A stretch of DNA of 64,000 bases from the NCBI GenBank assembly GCA_020348925.1, contig CP070758.1, forward strand, positions 4,374,301 through 4,438,300, in the 5' to 3' direction. Position numbers and translations under genes: made by a program. The number at the start of each line of letters is the position of its first letter. The stretch's first letter is position 1. A model generated the notes under the pieces. It worked only from the letters and a program-made list of their open reading frames with translations. It made no database searches and had not been told where the DNA came from. Shown here one piece after another: positions 35,141 to 44,800 of the stretch. This DNA comes from Gemmatimonadota bacterium (GTDB lineage Bacteria > JBHIER01 > G020348925).

Positions 35141-36724
35141 ATGGAACTGTTCACCTTAATTGATATTCTTTGGATGATCTTCTTTTTAAGCCTCATGATC
35201 GGTTGTGGAGTACTCTTTTACCGCCTCGGCAGACGTTCCGAGTCCGATTTCTTCTTGGCCGGTCGTGGCTTACCCTGGTGGTTGCCAGCCGCCTCTGTAT
35301 ACGCTACCCACACGGCCACAGATACTCCCATGTGGGTTACGGGCGTGATTTACAGGTATGGTATGCGGGGGATCTGGTACACCTTTTTCTCCGCCTGGTG
35401 CGCCATCAGCGCCTTTGTCTCCACAAGGATTTTCCGACGATCCCTGGCCTACACTCAGGCTGAATGGCAGAGTCTCCGATTCGGAGGGTTGGGGAGTGAA
35501 CTCCTCCGGGGTTGGATGGCGGGATGGCAGATCTTTATGAACATGTTTATTCTGGGATGGGTTGGCATGGCCATGGGGAAACTGTGCAACTACGCCTTCG
35601 GCTGGCCCTTGTGGATCGGCTTGATGGGATTTTCCTGTGCCTGTGCCGTCTACGTCTTAGCTGCGGGCTACTGGGGTGTGGTTGTGGCCGACTTTCAACA
35701 GGGTATCATTGCTTTAGCAGTCATCATTATTACCTCCGTCTGGGGAATCATCGCCGCCGGTGGCCCAGGGGCCATTGTTTCGAAGCTCGCTCTCATGGGG
35801 GAATCGTGGCGAGTCAATCCCTTCGCCTTCACCGGTATTTTTGGAGGAGAATTTCCCTTTGCCTGGTTCATCACAATGATGGTTATATCCATTATTGGAG
35901 GGTTTGGCATGGGTACGAGCATTGACTGGTATGTGGAGGCACAACGCATCCAGTCGGCCAAGACCGTGCGTGACGCCTCCTACAGCATCTGGGCGGGCAC
36001 GGCTCTTGTTCTCGTTCGCAACTCCCTGTGGGCCGTGGCCATTCTCGGTTTCTATGTGATGTTTCCCAACATACCATCCCAGGCCGAGTACGAGCTTGGC
36101 TGGTTTCGAATCGGGTTTGAATATTTGCCTGTGGGCATGGTCGGTTTCTTTTTCGCCGCCGTGCTGGCCATTCACCTCTCAACAATCTCCACCCACCTCA
36201 ACCTGGGGGCCATGTATGCCACCCGTGACATCTACCACCATTATATCAACCCCAGGGCATCGGAGAGGAGGCTCGTCTGGGTGGGCCGGATCTCCACGGC
36301 CATTCTGCTCCTGGGATCATTTGTCTATGGTCTGATGATGGAGGAGATCACGAAGTGGCTTATTTTTGCCCTGTGGATCATGGCCGCTGGGGTGTGGTTG
36401 CCCAATATCCTTCAGGTCATGTGGTGGCGGTTCAATGCCTGGGGTTATCTCTCTTCCTGGATTGCCAATTTAGGTCTGAGCTGGTTGGTGGTTTGGGTCT
36501 TACCCGCTTTCGGCCTCATCCCCGATCTGCCTGACTACCTCCAATTTTGGGCATTGATGGTACTTGGGGCTTTAATCTATGTGCCGGTTACGTTTCTGAC
36601 TCCGCCTGAAAAGATGGACCGTCTCGTGAAGTACTACGTCATGTCCCGTCCTCTCGGATGGTGGGGGCCTGTGCGGAAGGAGGCAGAATGGAGAGGATTA
36701 CTGCATATGAAAGGAGAAGATTAA
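35141..36724 (+). CDS. Sodium:solute symporter family protein
   Basis: A 527-residue integral membrane protein of the SSS family with about 13 helices. The start of the fold (RRSESDFFLAGRGLPWWLPA then ASVYATHTATDTP) is the usual signature region. The substrate cannot be predicted; the aromatic-rich C-terminal half is typical of organic-anion or sugar members. ATG 35141 is chosen over TTG 35057 because homology starts there. The stop overlaps the start of a small membrane protein, with two more behind it. Confidence 0.92.
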   Translation: MELFTLIDILWMIFFLSLMIGCGVLFYRLGRRSESDFFLAGRGLPWWLPAASVYATHTATDTPMWVTGVIYRYGMRGIWYTFFSAWCAISAFVSTRIFRRSLAYTQAEWQSLRFGGLGSELLRGWMAGWQIFMNMFILGWVGMAMGKLCNYAFGWPLWIGLMGFSCACAVYVLAAGYWGVVVADFQQGIIALAVIIITSVWGIIAAGGPGAIVSKLALMGESWRVNPFAFTGIFGGEFPFAWFITMMVISIIGGFGMGTSIDWYVEAQRIQSAKTVRDASYSIWAGTALVLVRNSLWAVAILGFYVMFPNIPSQAEYELGWFRIGFEYLPVGMVGFFFAAVLAIHLSTISTHLNLGAMYATRDIYHHYINPRASERRLVWVGRISTAILLLGSFVYGLMMEEITKWLIFALWIMAAGVWLPNILQVMWWRFNAWGYLSSWIANLGLSWLVVWVLPAFGLIPDLPDYLQFWALMVLGALIYVPVTFLTPPEKMDRLVKYYVMSRPLGWWGPVRKEAEWRGLLHMKGED

Positions 36725-37014
36725 TGGCCTGGATACGTCGTCACTGGACACCTGAAGAAGCCGACGAGTGGCAAAAGGAGGATTGGATAGCCATCATTCT
36801 CTCGACATTCTCTTACATTGCTTTGACTATCGGTGTGGCGCTATCGCTTCTGATGCTCGCTGTCGGATTTATCGTTTTAATCCTGGGTATCGGATTGTCC
36901 GTACTTCTTTTTTTCGTTATCGATCCAAAATTGAAGGCTGTCTCCTCAGGATATGAAAAGAAACAAAAGGAATATTTGGAAGGTCTTGAACGTGTTCAGC
37001 GTTGGGAGGAGTAA
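36724..37014 (+). CDS. Small membrane protein 1 of the symporter operon
   Basis: A 96-residue protein with an acidic/aromatic N-terminus (WTPEEADEWQKEDWIAII), two adjacent hydrophobic segments (about 23-62) and a charged helical tail. The ATG shares an A with the symporter stop and has AAGGAGAAG upstream, so it is translated with the symporter. I do not recognise the family. A role as accessory subunit is inferred from position. Confidence 0.75.
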   Translation: MAWIRRHWTPEEADEWQKEDWIAIILSTFSYIALTIGVALSLLMLAVGFIVLILGIGLSVLLFFVIDPKLKAVSSGYEKKQKEYLEGLERVQRWEE

Positions 37015-37015
37015 A

Positions 37016-37153
37016 ATGGACAAAGGGCTCACAGTCGTTATTGGCATGTCAATAGCATATGTTGCCTCACTTCTGGGCATGTTTCTGGCCTACATCTCAT
37101 ACAAAAAGCACAGAAAAAACGAAACGGATACTTCGGAAAAAGAGACACAATGA
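37016..37153 (+). CDS. Small membrane protein 2 of the symporter operon
   Basis: A 45-residue protein with one membrane helix (about 4-27) and a charged tail (YKKHRKNETDTSEKETQ). It begins one base after the previous stop, with GGGAGGAG just before it. It overlaps the next small gene by four bases (ATGA). Function unknown. Confidence 0.65.
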   Translation: MDKGLTVVIGMSIAYVASLLGMFLAYISYKKHRKNETDTSEKETQ

Positions 37154-37305
37154 TACACTTATTCTTAGCGCAATCACAACGAATCGGTCATCCTGCCTTC
37201 GGTATCGTTATACCGGCTGTCATCTTTATTGTATCCTTCTTAGTGGCGTATTTTCTCTACCGACGATTTTCCAGAACAACCGAGAAAGACGACTCATCGG
37301 GTTGA
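37150..37305 (+). CDS. Small membrane protein 3 of the symporter operon
   Basis: A 51-residue reading frame with one membrane helix (about 18-37) followed by YRRFSRTTEKDDSSG. It is coupled to the preceding frame by ATGA. Codon use and the one-helix-plus-charged-tail design match its neighbour. No family is recognised; the call rests on coupling and composition. Confidence 0.55.
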   Translation: MIHLFLAQSQRIGHPAFGIVIPAVIFIVSFLVAYFLYRRFSRTTEKDDSSG

Positions 37306-37445
37306 GCTCTCCAAAACCTTCTATCCCATCTGCACAACGCATGTATCTTGCGAAAGCCTGAAAGTCACTAATCCTCTTTCTCCAACTTTGCATTGAGAAC
37401 AGAATCTCATGCTGCGAGACTGTGGGGATAACCGCAACGAAGGCA

Positions 37446-37474
37446 TTGACACGTTCATCGACTGACTTTATATT
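37446..37474 (+). promoter_or_regulatory. Sigma-70 promoter before the matrixin gene
   Basis: A perfect -35 TTGACA (37446-37451), a 17-base spacer and TATATT (37469-37474). Transcription would start near 37481, leaving an approximately 260-base untranslated leader before the ATG at 37744. Confidence 0.65.
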
Positions 37475-37539
37475 GGAATAAAAATATTTACCTTCGCAGC
37501 TTTGTCAGACTTCTTGGTCAGAACATAGGGGATTGGTTT

Positions 37540-37626
37540 ATGCGGACTAAGGCAACTCCGGAGATTGGGAGTGATGTAATGACGAGAGATTACGAAGCTC
37601 TCTTGTTTACCCCTGAGGGTAAGTAA
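37540..37626 (+). CDS. Possible 28-codon leader ORF
   Basis: ATG to TAA encodes a 28-residue peptide (MRTKATPEIGSD at the start). AGGGG lies nine bases upstream. It sits inside the long leader of the matrixin gene and overlaps the hairpins there. It could be a leader peptide or chance; no homology is recognised. Confidence 0.25.
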   Translation: MRTKATPEIGSDVMTRDYEALLFTPEGK

Positions 37627-37743
37627 GGGAGTTAATTATTTGGATTTTAATATTAAAGAAACCTCAAAGTAAAAAATTTATAAGGGAATCGTTCGAATCA
37701 GAGGGATGAATGAAATTACATAAACCGAAAGGAGGAAAAGCGA

Positions 37744-40700
37744 ATGAGAGCGCAACGGTACTGCCGTGTCATGTTGGGTGGATGTATAATCTGTTTGATT
37801 CTTGCCACCCATCTTGTTCATGCGACGGTGGTGCAGCTCACTCTTAATGAGCGCATCACTCAAGCAAGTACGATATTGAAGGGTGCGGTGAAAGGTTCAC
37901 ATTCCTATTGGAAGGACGGAATCATTTACACCGACGTTACTCTTCGAGTGGATCGGTACCTCAAGGGTGAAAGCAACGGCGAGAACTTTATTCTGACCCT
38001 ACCGGGAGGTCAGGTGGGCGGTATATGTCTGTCGGTTTCTGACGTACCGTACTTTTTGGAGGGTGAAGAAGTCATCCTTTTCCTCCAGAAGGGCACTCTT
38101 ATTCCTCTGGTAGGGTGCTTCCAGGGGAAACTCTCCCTTCATGAGCAGGCCTTAGTCGGTCTGGACATGAGGGTGATCGAACTCCAAAATAAAATAAACC
38201 GCCTTTCCGGATATCCGGAGGATTTTGCCGGCCTCACTCCCCGGGGAAAACCACTGTTTGTCACTGAGGATGTCCTCTCCCCGCCTATTGTCAAACCTCA
38301 AAAGAGGGGCCCCGGTGCCCTGCAACCCGGTATTACGGGTATTACCCCCAGCGTGGCCTCATCGGGCACCAATACCCAGGTGGTCATAAGCGGATCAGGC
38401 TTTGGCACAAATACCGGCCAGGCAAAGGTTGAATTTTACCACGGTCAGCCCGGGCTCCAGACGTATATTCAGGCCCAGATCATATCCTGGACGAGTACAA
38501 GTATCACCTGTGTCGTTCCCTCGGTTTTGCAGGGTTTCAACATTAACTGTGCATCCAGCGGAAATGTTGTCGTGACCGACAATACCGGCGTCCAATCCCC
38601 AGGATTCATGTATACCATAACCTTCGGATATATGGGTGGGCAGTGGTCTGGTACTGCTCCCAATGTCGGATTTTTCATCAACGAAAACACCTCAGATTGC
38701 ACTGGGGAAGGGCAGGCCATACAAAATGCCATGGCCACGTGGACGAACTGTGGATCGAGCCTGAGTTTCTCCTATTCCGGTACAAGCACATCTACTGCAG
38801 CAGCCCAGGATGGCACAAACCTGATGTGCTGGGTTACGGGCACCGGTGCCGTTGCCTTGTGCTATCATTTCTTCAATCTCAACAACTGGCCGAACGCGAC
38901 AATGCCTGAGGTCGATATTGTCTTCGATGATGGTTTCACCTGGACGATCGCCTCGACCTCCCCACCACTGAACACGTATGATGTTGAGAGCGTCGCCCTC
39001 CATGAATTGGGACATGCTCTGGGATTGGACGACGATTGGACGGTGGTCGCAGGGGTTCCGAAAGTCTTGTATGCCTGGGGAACCCAACAGCAAATTCGGC
39101 GTACCCTTCACGCCTACGATATCAATGGAGCCCAGTGGATATATCCGGTGACGGGTGGGCAGATTACGGTCAACACAACTGCCTCGACCGGGACGGGATC
39201 TCTGGACTGGGCCATCACACAGGCAGAGGCCAATCCAGGACCGGACAACATCGTCTTTGCCATCCCGGGGTCTGGCCCCCATACGATCCAGGCCCCGTCG
39301 GGGGGCTTCCCGCCACTCATAGATGCCGGGACAACCATTGACGGCTTTACCCAGCCAAACGCCTCACCCAACAACAATCCCTGGGGGCAGCCATCCAATG
39401 CTGCGTTGACGATCGAGATCGATGGCACGCCCATGAACGGGGGGATCGGTTTTCAGATCATAGGGAGCAATATTACCCTCCGCGGTCTGGCCATCAACAA
39501 TTTCTACCATCCAGTGACACAATTTGGATGGGGCGTTTTCATGAACGGTGCCTCAAATTGTCAGATCTGCGGCTGCCACATCGGAACCAATATAACAGCA
39601 ACAGCGCCTGCACCGAACGGTCTGGGCGTCTATATTAGCGAATACGCCCGGCTCAATACTATCGGAGGAACAACTCCGGGTGATTTGTGTATCATTTCCG
39701 GGAACGGCAGGGACGGAATATACATGGAATTGACCAGCCAAAACAGCATCTCAAACTGTTTCATTGGTACGGATTTCACCGGTGCAGGACCACTTGGCAA
39801 CGGCCAAAACGGTCTTTCCCTGGCCTGGGCTGCTAACACCAACACTATCGGTCCCAACAACATAATCGCTTTCAACGGAGGAGACGGCATCAGAAATGAC
39901 GACCAGGGAAGTCTCGGAACAGTATCCAACATGTTCACCCAGAATTCCATTCATACCAACACGGGGCTTGGTATCAGCAACATAAACGGCGGTAACGGTG
40001 CGATTGTGGCGCCCACGATCACGACCGTTGCAGGTACGTCGGTCAGCGGCACGACTGTTCCTAACGCCACAGTGGAGATTTTTACAGACCCTGTGGATGA
40101 GGGCCAGTGGTATCACGGCACCACGGTATCCGATGGGTCGGGGAATTTTACCTGGGCCGGTGCGCTCTCCGGACCTTTTGTAACGGCCACGGTGACAGAC
40201 GGGGCAGGCAACACCTCCAACTTCTCCGCTCCGATGAGTAGCGGTGCTGTTCAGATAACGGTCACCACCTCACCCCACGGCTTGGGTATAACAGTGGACG
40301 GGACACCCTATAGTGCGCCGCAAACCTTCTGGTGGACCTCAGGATCATCTCACTCCATTGGCGTCACGTCGCCTCAACCGGGTGGGACAGGAATCCAATA
40401 CGTCTACAGTAGCTGGAGTAACGGTGGCGCCCAAACCCAGAGCATCACGGTCCCCTCCAGTCCCACGACCTACACGGCCAATTTCTCCACTCAGTATCAG
40501 TTAACCGCCTCCGTCTTTCCGACTGCGACTCCCCCCTGCGGATCGATCACGGCCAATCCGCCCGGACCCTGGTACTCCCCAGGCACGGTCGTAACACTCA
40601 CGGCACACCCGGATGTAACAAATTATCCTGGGGTGTATTTGGCTTACTGGAGTGGTGGTGCTGGTGGGACGACCAATCCGACCACTGTCACCGTGAATTC

Positions 40701-41661
40701 TCAACTGACCGTCACCGCCAATCTTACCACATGTCCAGGAAATCGTGTACGGGGGGATGCGAACGGCGACATGGTCGTTGATGTGGTGGATGTTTTAGCA
40801 GTTATCAACCATATTCTGGGTACAGCCCCTCTGACTGGGAATGCTCTCCTCTGGGCCGACTGCAACAACGACGGAACGATCAACATTTTGGATGCCCTGT
40901 TAATAGTAAATAGCATACTGGGCATTGGCAATTGCGCTCCCAAGTTAGGAGTCTCCACGGCCCAGGTTTGGGCACCGGAGATCTCTTTGAACCATACGAA
41001 GGGCTTTGAGCTGTCCCTGATTGTTGATACCAATATGGATATAGCCGGGGCTCAGATTTCGCTTGATTTTAATCCGGCTGAACTCAGAACAGGTATCCTG
41101 AAATTGAACGAGCGCAGTTGCGAAATGACTCTGGCTTCCCATAGCGAGAGCGGGCGATTGTCGATCGTTGTTTATAGCCTTGAGGGGAATACTATCCCGC
41201 CTGGCACTGACCCTATTCTCACCATACCTTTTGAGACGTCGGATCGCAGGGTTCGGATGTCAGATATTAAAATGAAGTTCGGTGAGGTTGTTGTGGCGGG
41301 TAGCTGCAATGAATTTATTCCTGTGGGGATATCGCCAATCACAATTAAGCCCGATGATTCGATGCCACTGAGCTTCAGCCTGTCTCAGAACTATCCCAAT
41401 CCCTGCAATCCCTCATCAGATATTAAATATCGGATTGGAGATACCCGTTCCCCCGCCCACATCAGCCTGAAAATCTACAACATCCTTGGGCAGGAAGTGC
41501 GGACGCTGGTTGACAAGATGCAGGAACCAGGATATTATACAGCAACCTGGGATGGAAGGGATGGCACCGGCAGACAGGTTCCGAGTGGCGTGTATTTTTA
41601 CACACTTTCAGCCTCCGATGGTCAGTGGTCGGATACAAAACGAATGGTCTTGCTGAAGTAA
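37744..41661 (+). CDS. Giant secreted matrixin-type metalloprotease with IPT, beta-helix, dockerin, cohesin-like and T9SS domains
   Basis: A 1305-residue exported protein. After the signal peptide come an approximately 150-residue N-domain, an IPT/TIG domain (about 195-285), a matrixin-like domain with HELGHALGLDD (about 420-430), a right-handed beta-helix region (about 480-760), Ig/bacterial-repeat-like domains (about 760-990), a type I dockerin (RGDANGDMVVDVVDVLAVIN and CNNDGTINILDALLIVN, about 1000-1060), a cohesin-like beta domain (about 1080-1195), and a FlgD-like T9SS domain (NYPNPCNPSSD...YNILGQEVRTL...VPSGVYFY). The zinc ligands are the three His of HExxHxxGxxD. It should be surface-exposed and may degrade extracellular protein; the target is unknown. 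RBS GGAGG lies at 37731-37735. Confidence 0.88.
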   Translation: MRAQRYCRVMLGGCIICLILATHLVHATVVQLTLNERITQASTILKGAVKGSHSYWKDGIIYTDVTLRVDRYLKGESNGENFILTLPGGQVGGICLSVSDVPYFLEGEEVILFLQKGTLIPLVGCFQGKLSLHEQALVGLDMRVIELQNKINRLSGYPEDFAGLTPRGKPLFVTEDVLSPPIVKPQKRGPGALQPGITGITPSVASSGTNTQVVISGSGFGTNTGQAKVEFYHGQPGLQTYIQAQIISWTSTSITCVVPSVLQGFNINCASSGNVVVTDNTGVQSPGFMYTITFGYMGGQWSGTAPNVGFFINENTSDCTGEGQAIQNAMATWTNCGSSLSFSYSGTSTSTAAAQDGTNLMCWVTGTGAVALCYHFFNLNNWPNATMPEVDIVFDDGFTWTIASTSPPLNTYDVESVALHELGHALGLDDDWTVVAGVPKVLYAWGTQQQIRRTLHAYDINGAQWIYPVTGGQITVNTTASTGTGSLDWAITQAEANPGPDNIVFAIPGSGPHTIQAPSGGFPPLIDAGTTIDGFTQPNASPNNNPWGQPSNAALTIEIDGTPMNGGIGFQIIGSNITLRGLAINNFYHPVTQFGWGVFMNGASNCQICGCHIGTNITATAPAPNGLGVYISEYARLNTIGGTTPGDLCIISGNGRDGIYMELTSQNSISNCFIGTDFTGAGPLGNGQNGLSLAWAANTNTIGPNNIIAFNGGDGIRNDDQGSLGTVSNMFTQNSIHTNTGLGISNINGGNGAIVAPTITTVAGTSVSGTTVPNATVEIFTDPVDEGQWYHGTTVSDGSGNFTWAGALSGPFVTATVTDGAGNTSNFSAPMSSGAVQITVTTSPHGLGITVDGTPYSAPQTFWWTSGSSHSIGVTSPQPGGTGIQYVYSSWSNGGAQTQSITVPSSPTTYTANFSTQYQLTASVFPTATPPCGSITANPPGPWYSPGTVVTLTAHPDVTNYPGVYLAYWSGGAGGTTNPTTVTVNSQLTVTANLTTCPGNRVRGDANGDMVVDVVDVLAVINHILGTAPLTGNALLWADCNNDGTINILDALLIVNSILGIGNCAPKLGVSTAQVWAPEISLNHTKGFELSLIVDTNMDIAGAQISLDFNPAELRTGILKLNERSCEMTLASHSESGRLSIVVYSLEGNTIPPGTDPILTIPFETSDRRVRMSDIKMKFGEVVVAGSCNEFIPVGISPITIKPDDSMPLSFSLSQNYPNPCNPSSDIKYRIGDTRSPAHISLKIYNILGQEVRTLVDKMQEPGYYTATWDGRDGTGRQVPSGVYFYTLSASDGQWSDTKRMVLLK

Positions 41662-41681
41662 TGTCCTGAAATTTTGAATGT

Positions 41682-41723
41682 ACTCAAAAACCCTCTTCAG
41701 AATATTCAGGAGGGTTTTTGAGT
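41682..41723. terminator. Intrinsic terminator after the matrixin gene
   Basis: A perfect 14-bp inverted repeat (ACTCAAAAACCCTC / GAGGGTTTTTGAGT) around a 14-base loop, with T-runs in both orientations. It lies 20 bases beyond the stop. Confidence 0.85.
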
Positions 41724-41808
41724 ATGTGTCAGTTTCAACTTGCCGTGGAACGGAAAAAGTCATAAGTTAAAAAGAAAGACCACAACCTGATTTCACACGG
41801 AGGTATAT

Positions 41809-44800
41809 ATGTCGAGACGCCAATCCGTTCTCTTCCTCCTTGTTCTTCTCGTGTCGATACATACAATGAATACCCTTGGTGTTGAAAGCAACGAAAGATT
41901 CATCGACGAATGGCTTGTTCTGGGAGCTTTCACATATGAACAAGAGCAGGAGCGCCTGGCTGTCGATTTCCTTCAGGGCGAACATAATGTCATTCCCTAT
42001 GACGGTGCTGTCACTTCCGGTAAGATCTGGAAAAAATTGCGCATTGATTACAAGGGCAAACTCGATTTTATCACGCAGGGCGACTTTGGCGACACAGAGA
42101 ACACCGTCTGCTACGCGCACGCTTTTATACGGAGTCCGACGGAACACAATGCCTTCCTTCTAGTCGGCAGCGACGATGCCGTAAGAATTTACGTCAACGG
42201 CATTGACGTCCATTATCACGAAATCCCTCGGGGTTGGAGGCCTGATCAGGATACGGTTATGGTTCGTCTCGGAATTGGTTGGAACCGGCTGACGGCCAAA
42301 GTAGCCAATGGTGTCGGAGATTTTGCTCTGTCGGTGCGATTGGTAGACGAGCAATTCGAACCTCTCAGAGATATTCAGTCTCAGAGTGAAAATCCTGCGG
42401 GAAGAGGAGCATTTGAAATGATTTCTGTCAGTCCTCATCTTCGTATCATGGACACGGGGTTTTCCGGTTTCTCGATGACCGGTCAAGATCTCCGCCTCGA
42501 ACTGTTTGCCGACATTCTCAATCTCGGGACCGAAAAACCGGCGAAGGCTGATGTGCGACTGGAGGGCGCCTTTGGCGAAGCCCGGAAATACCGAATAGAG
42601 CGTCATCCATACGAGCGGATTTTGTTTCAATTCACACCGGTGGAAATTGAACGTCTTGCGCATGGCGACAAGCGGTTGAAGATTGAACTTGTGTGGGATG
42701 GACACTTTGACTCGGAACAGCTGATCTTCGAACCGTGGGACGCTCTCAAGAGCCTGCTTGCGGGGATTGAGTTGCGAGGTTGGACATACTGCTCGGGTGA
42801 TGTTGATGTGGCCACCACAGATTATCTCGAAGGGACGAAATGGGTGCCCTACACGCCTGATGGGGTTGTCGAAATACCAACGGGCGTAGTAACCTTTGCG
42901 AATCGTTTTATTCTGCCCCCTGAACTTATCGGTTTTCCGTTATCACTATATATTCCTGAGAAATATGAACACTCGCAATTTTGGATAAACCGAAAAGAGC
43001 AGAAGGTGCAGGAGGGAAAATTGCACCTGGCACAAGCGGAGGAGAACGCACACAGTATGTTCATCATCGCACGGATTGACTCTCTGAAGGGAAAACCGCC
43101 CTTCCTCTCAAAAATCAACCCAACAATGGACTCGTTCTCTCTCTTGAGTGCTGATGCGTACTGGGCGCCGGTCTTCACCGGCGGTCAGGTTGCTCTCATC
43201 GATGAAACCGCATCTGAATTGCTCATCGCCGCTTTACGAGAAGACAAATCGGAGTTTTTCAACCTGGTCGACAGGGAAGCCCGTCGCTTTCATGACGTCT
43301 CCCCACGGATCAAAGAGAACACGATCAATGTCATCGGCAACGCCCATATCGACATGGCCTGGCTGTGGCCCTGGTCCGAGACCGTGGATGTGTGCCAGGT
43401 GACCTTTGAGCGCGCCCTGAAAAATATGGAACACTATCCGGATTTCCTGTACGCACAAAGTCAGGCTCAGGCCTATGCCTGGATGGAAGAACGCCATCCT
43501 GAGCTGTTTGAGAGAATAAGAAAACGAGTTGAGGAGGGAAGATGGATCATCGTCGGCGGAACGTGGGTCGAGCCTGACAACAACCTGCCCAGCGGCGAAT
43601 CACAGGTTCGACAGATTCTTTACGGCAAAAGGTATTTTAAAGAGAAATTCGGCTTTGATGTGAATATCGGGTGGATACCCGATTCCTTCGGATATGCTTG
43701 GACCCTGCCCCAGATCTATCGAAAGTCCGGTTTCAAATACTTTGTTACCCAGAAACTGACCTGGAACGATACCAACGAGTTCCCATACAAAGTCTTCCAC
43801 TGGCAAAGCCCCGACGGCAGCCGGCTCTTTTGCTATTTTCCCTACACATATACTCATGACCTGGGTCCGAGGCGCCTGGCCGAGCAATTTCTTGACTATC
43901 ATAAACGCACCGGATTGAAGGATCAACTTGTCCTCTACGGGACAGGGGACCATGGCGGCGGACCGTCGGAGCAGATGATCGACCGGGTCCAAACCCTCAA
44001 TGAAATTGGCACGTTCCCCACCGTTCGCCAGGCGAACCCCCAGCGTTTCCTTGATAATCTTGAGCAACAGACGGAAGACCTTCCAGTCTGCAATGATGAG
44101 CTATACCTTGAATACCACCGCGGTTGTTATACAACCCAGGCTCTCATCAAAGAGCGGAACCGGCGGTGTGAGATGCTTCTGGAGACAGCGGAGAAACTTG
44201 CCTCGTTTTCGCAGTTACCATATCCCGCCGAGGATCTCGAGAAGGCCTGGAAAAAGACCCTCTTCAACCAATTTCACGACATCCTGCCCGGGTCTTGCAT
44301 CCCCCAGGTGGTGGTCGATGCCAACGTCGACTATGATTGGGTGGAGAAAAAACTGAATGGTATCATCTCAGGGTCTCTCGGGGATATAGCCGGACGAATT
44401 CATATACACAGCAGAAAAGGAATCCCGGACCGGACGGATATGAAAGAGACGATGGAGATTCCTGTCGTTGTATTCAATCCCTTCTCATGGTCTCGAAGCG
44501 ATATTGTAAAAATTGTCCCTGACCTTTCTTCGCTGCAGAATTTCCATATATCCGATCAAAGTGGTATTGAATGTGTGCACCAGGAGTATGGTGATACACT
44601 TCTCTTTTTTGCCAAGGATGTTCCACCTCTTGGATATAAGACCTATTGGATCCTGGCCCCCTCGGCTCGCACTCCTCATAACATAACCAATGCGACTGGA
44701 AACAGTATTTCCAGTCAGTGGTTCCAACTTGACATCAATCCCCAAACGGGCAACTGGGCTAGATTGTATGACAGGAAAAGGCAGGTGGATGTTCTGGAGC

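Larger units (their letters stand above)
37306..37743. other. Intergenic leader before the matrixin gene
   Basis: This 438-base gap contains a strong promoter (37446-37474) and then an approximately 260-base transcribed leader. The leader has short hairpins (GAGAG...CTCTC at about 37583-37602; TTACCCCTGAGGGTAA at about 37609-37624) and a 28-codon ORF. I recognise no known riboswitch class. Confidence 0.45.
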
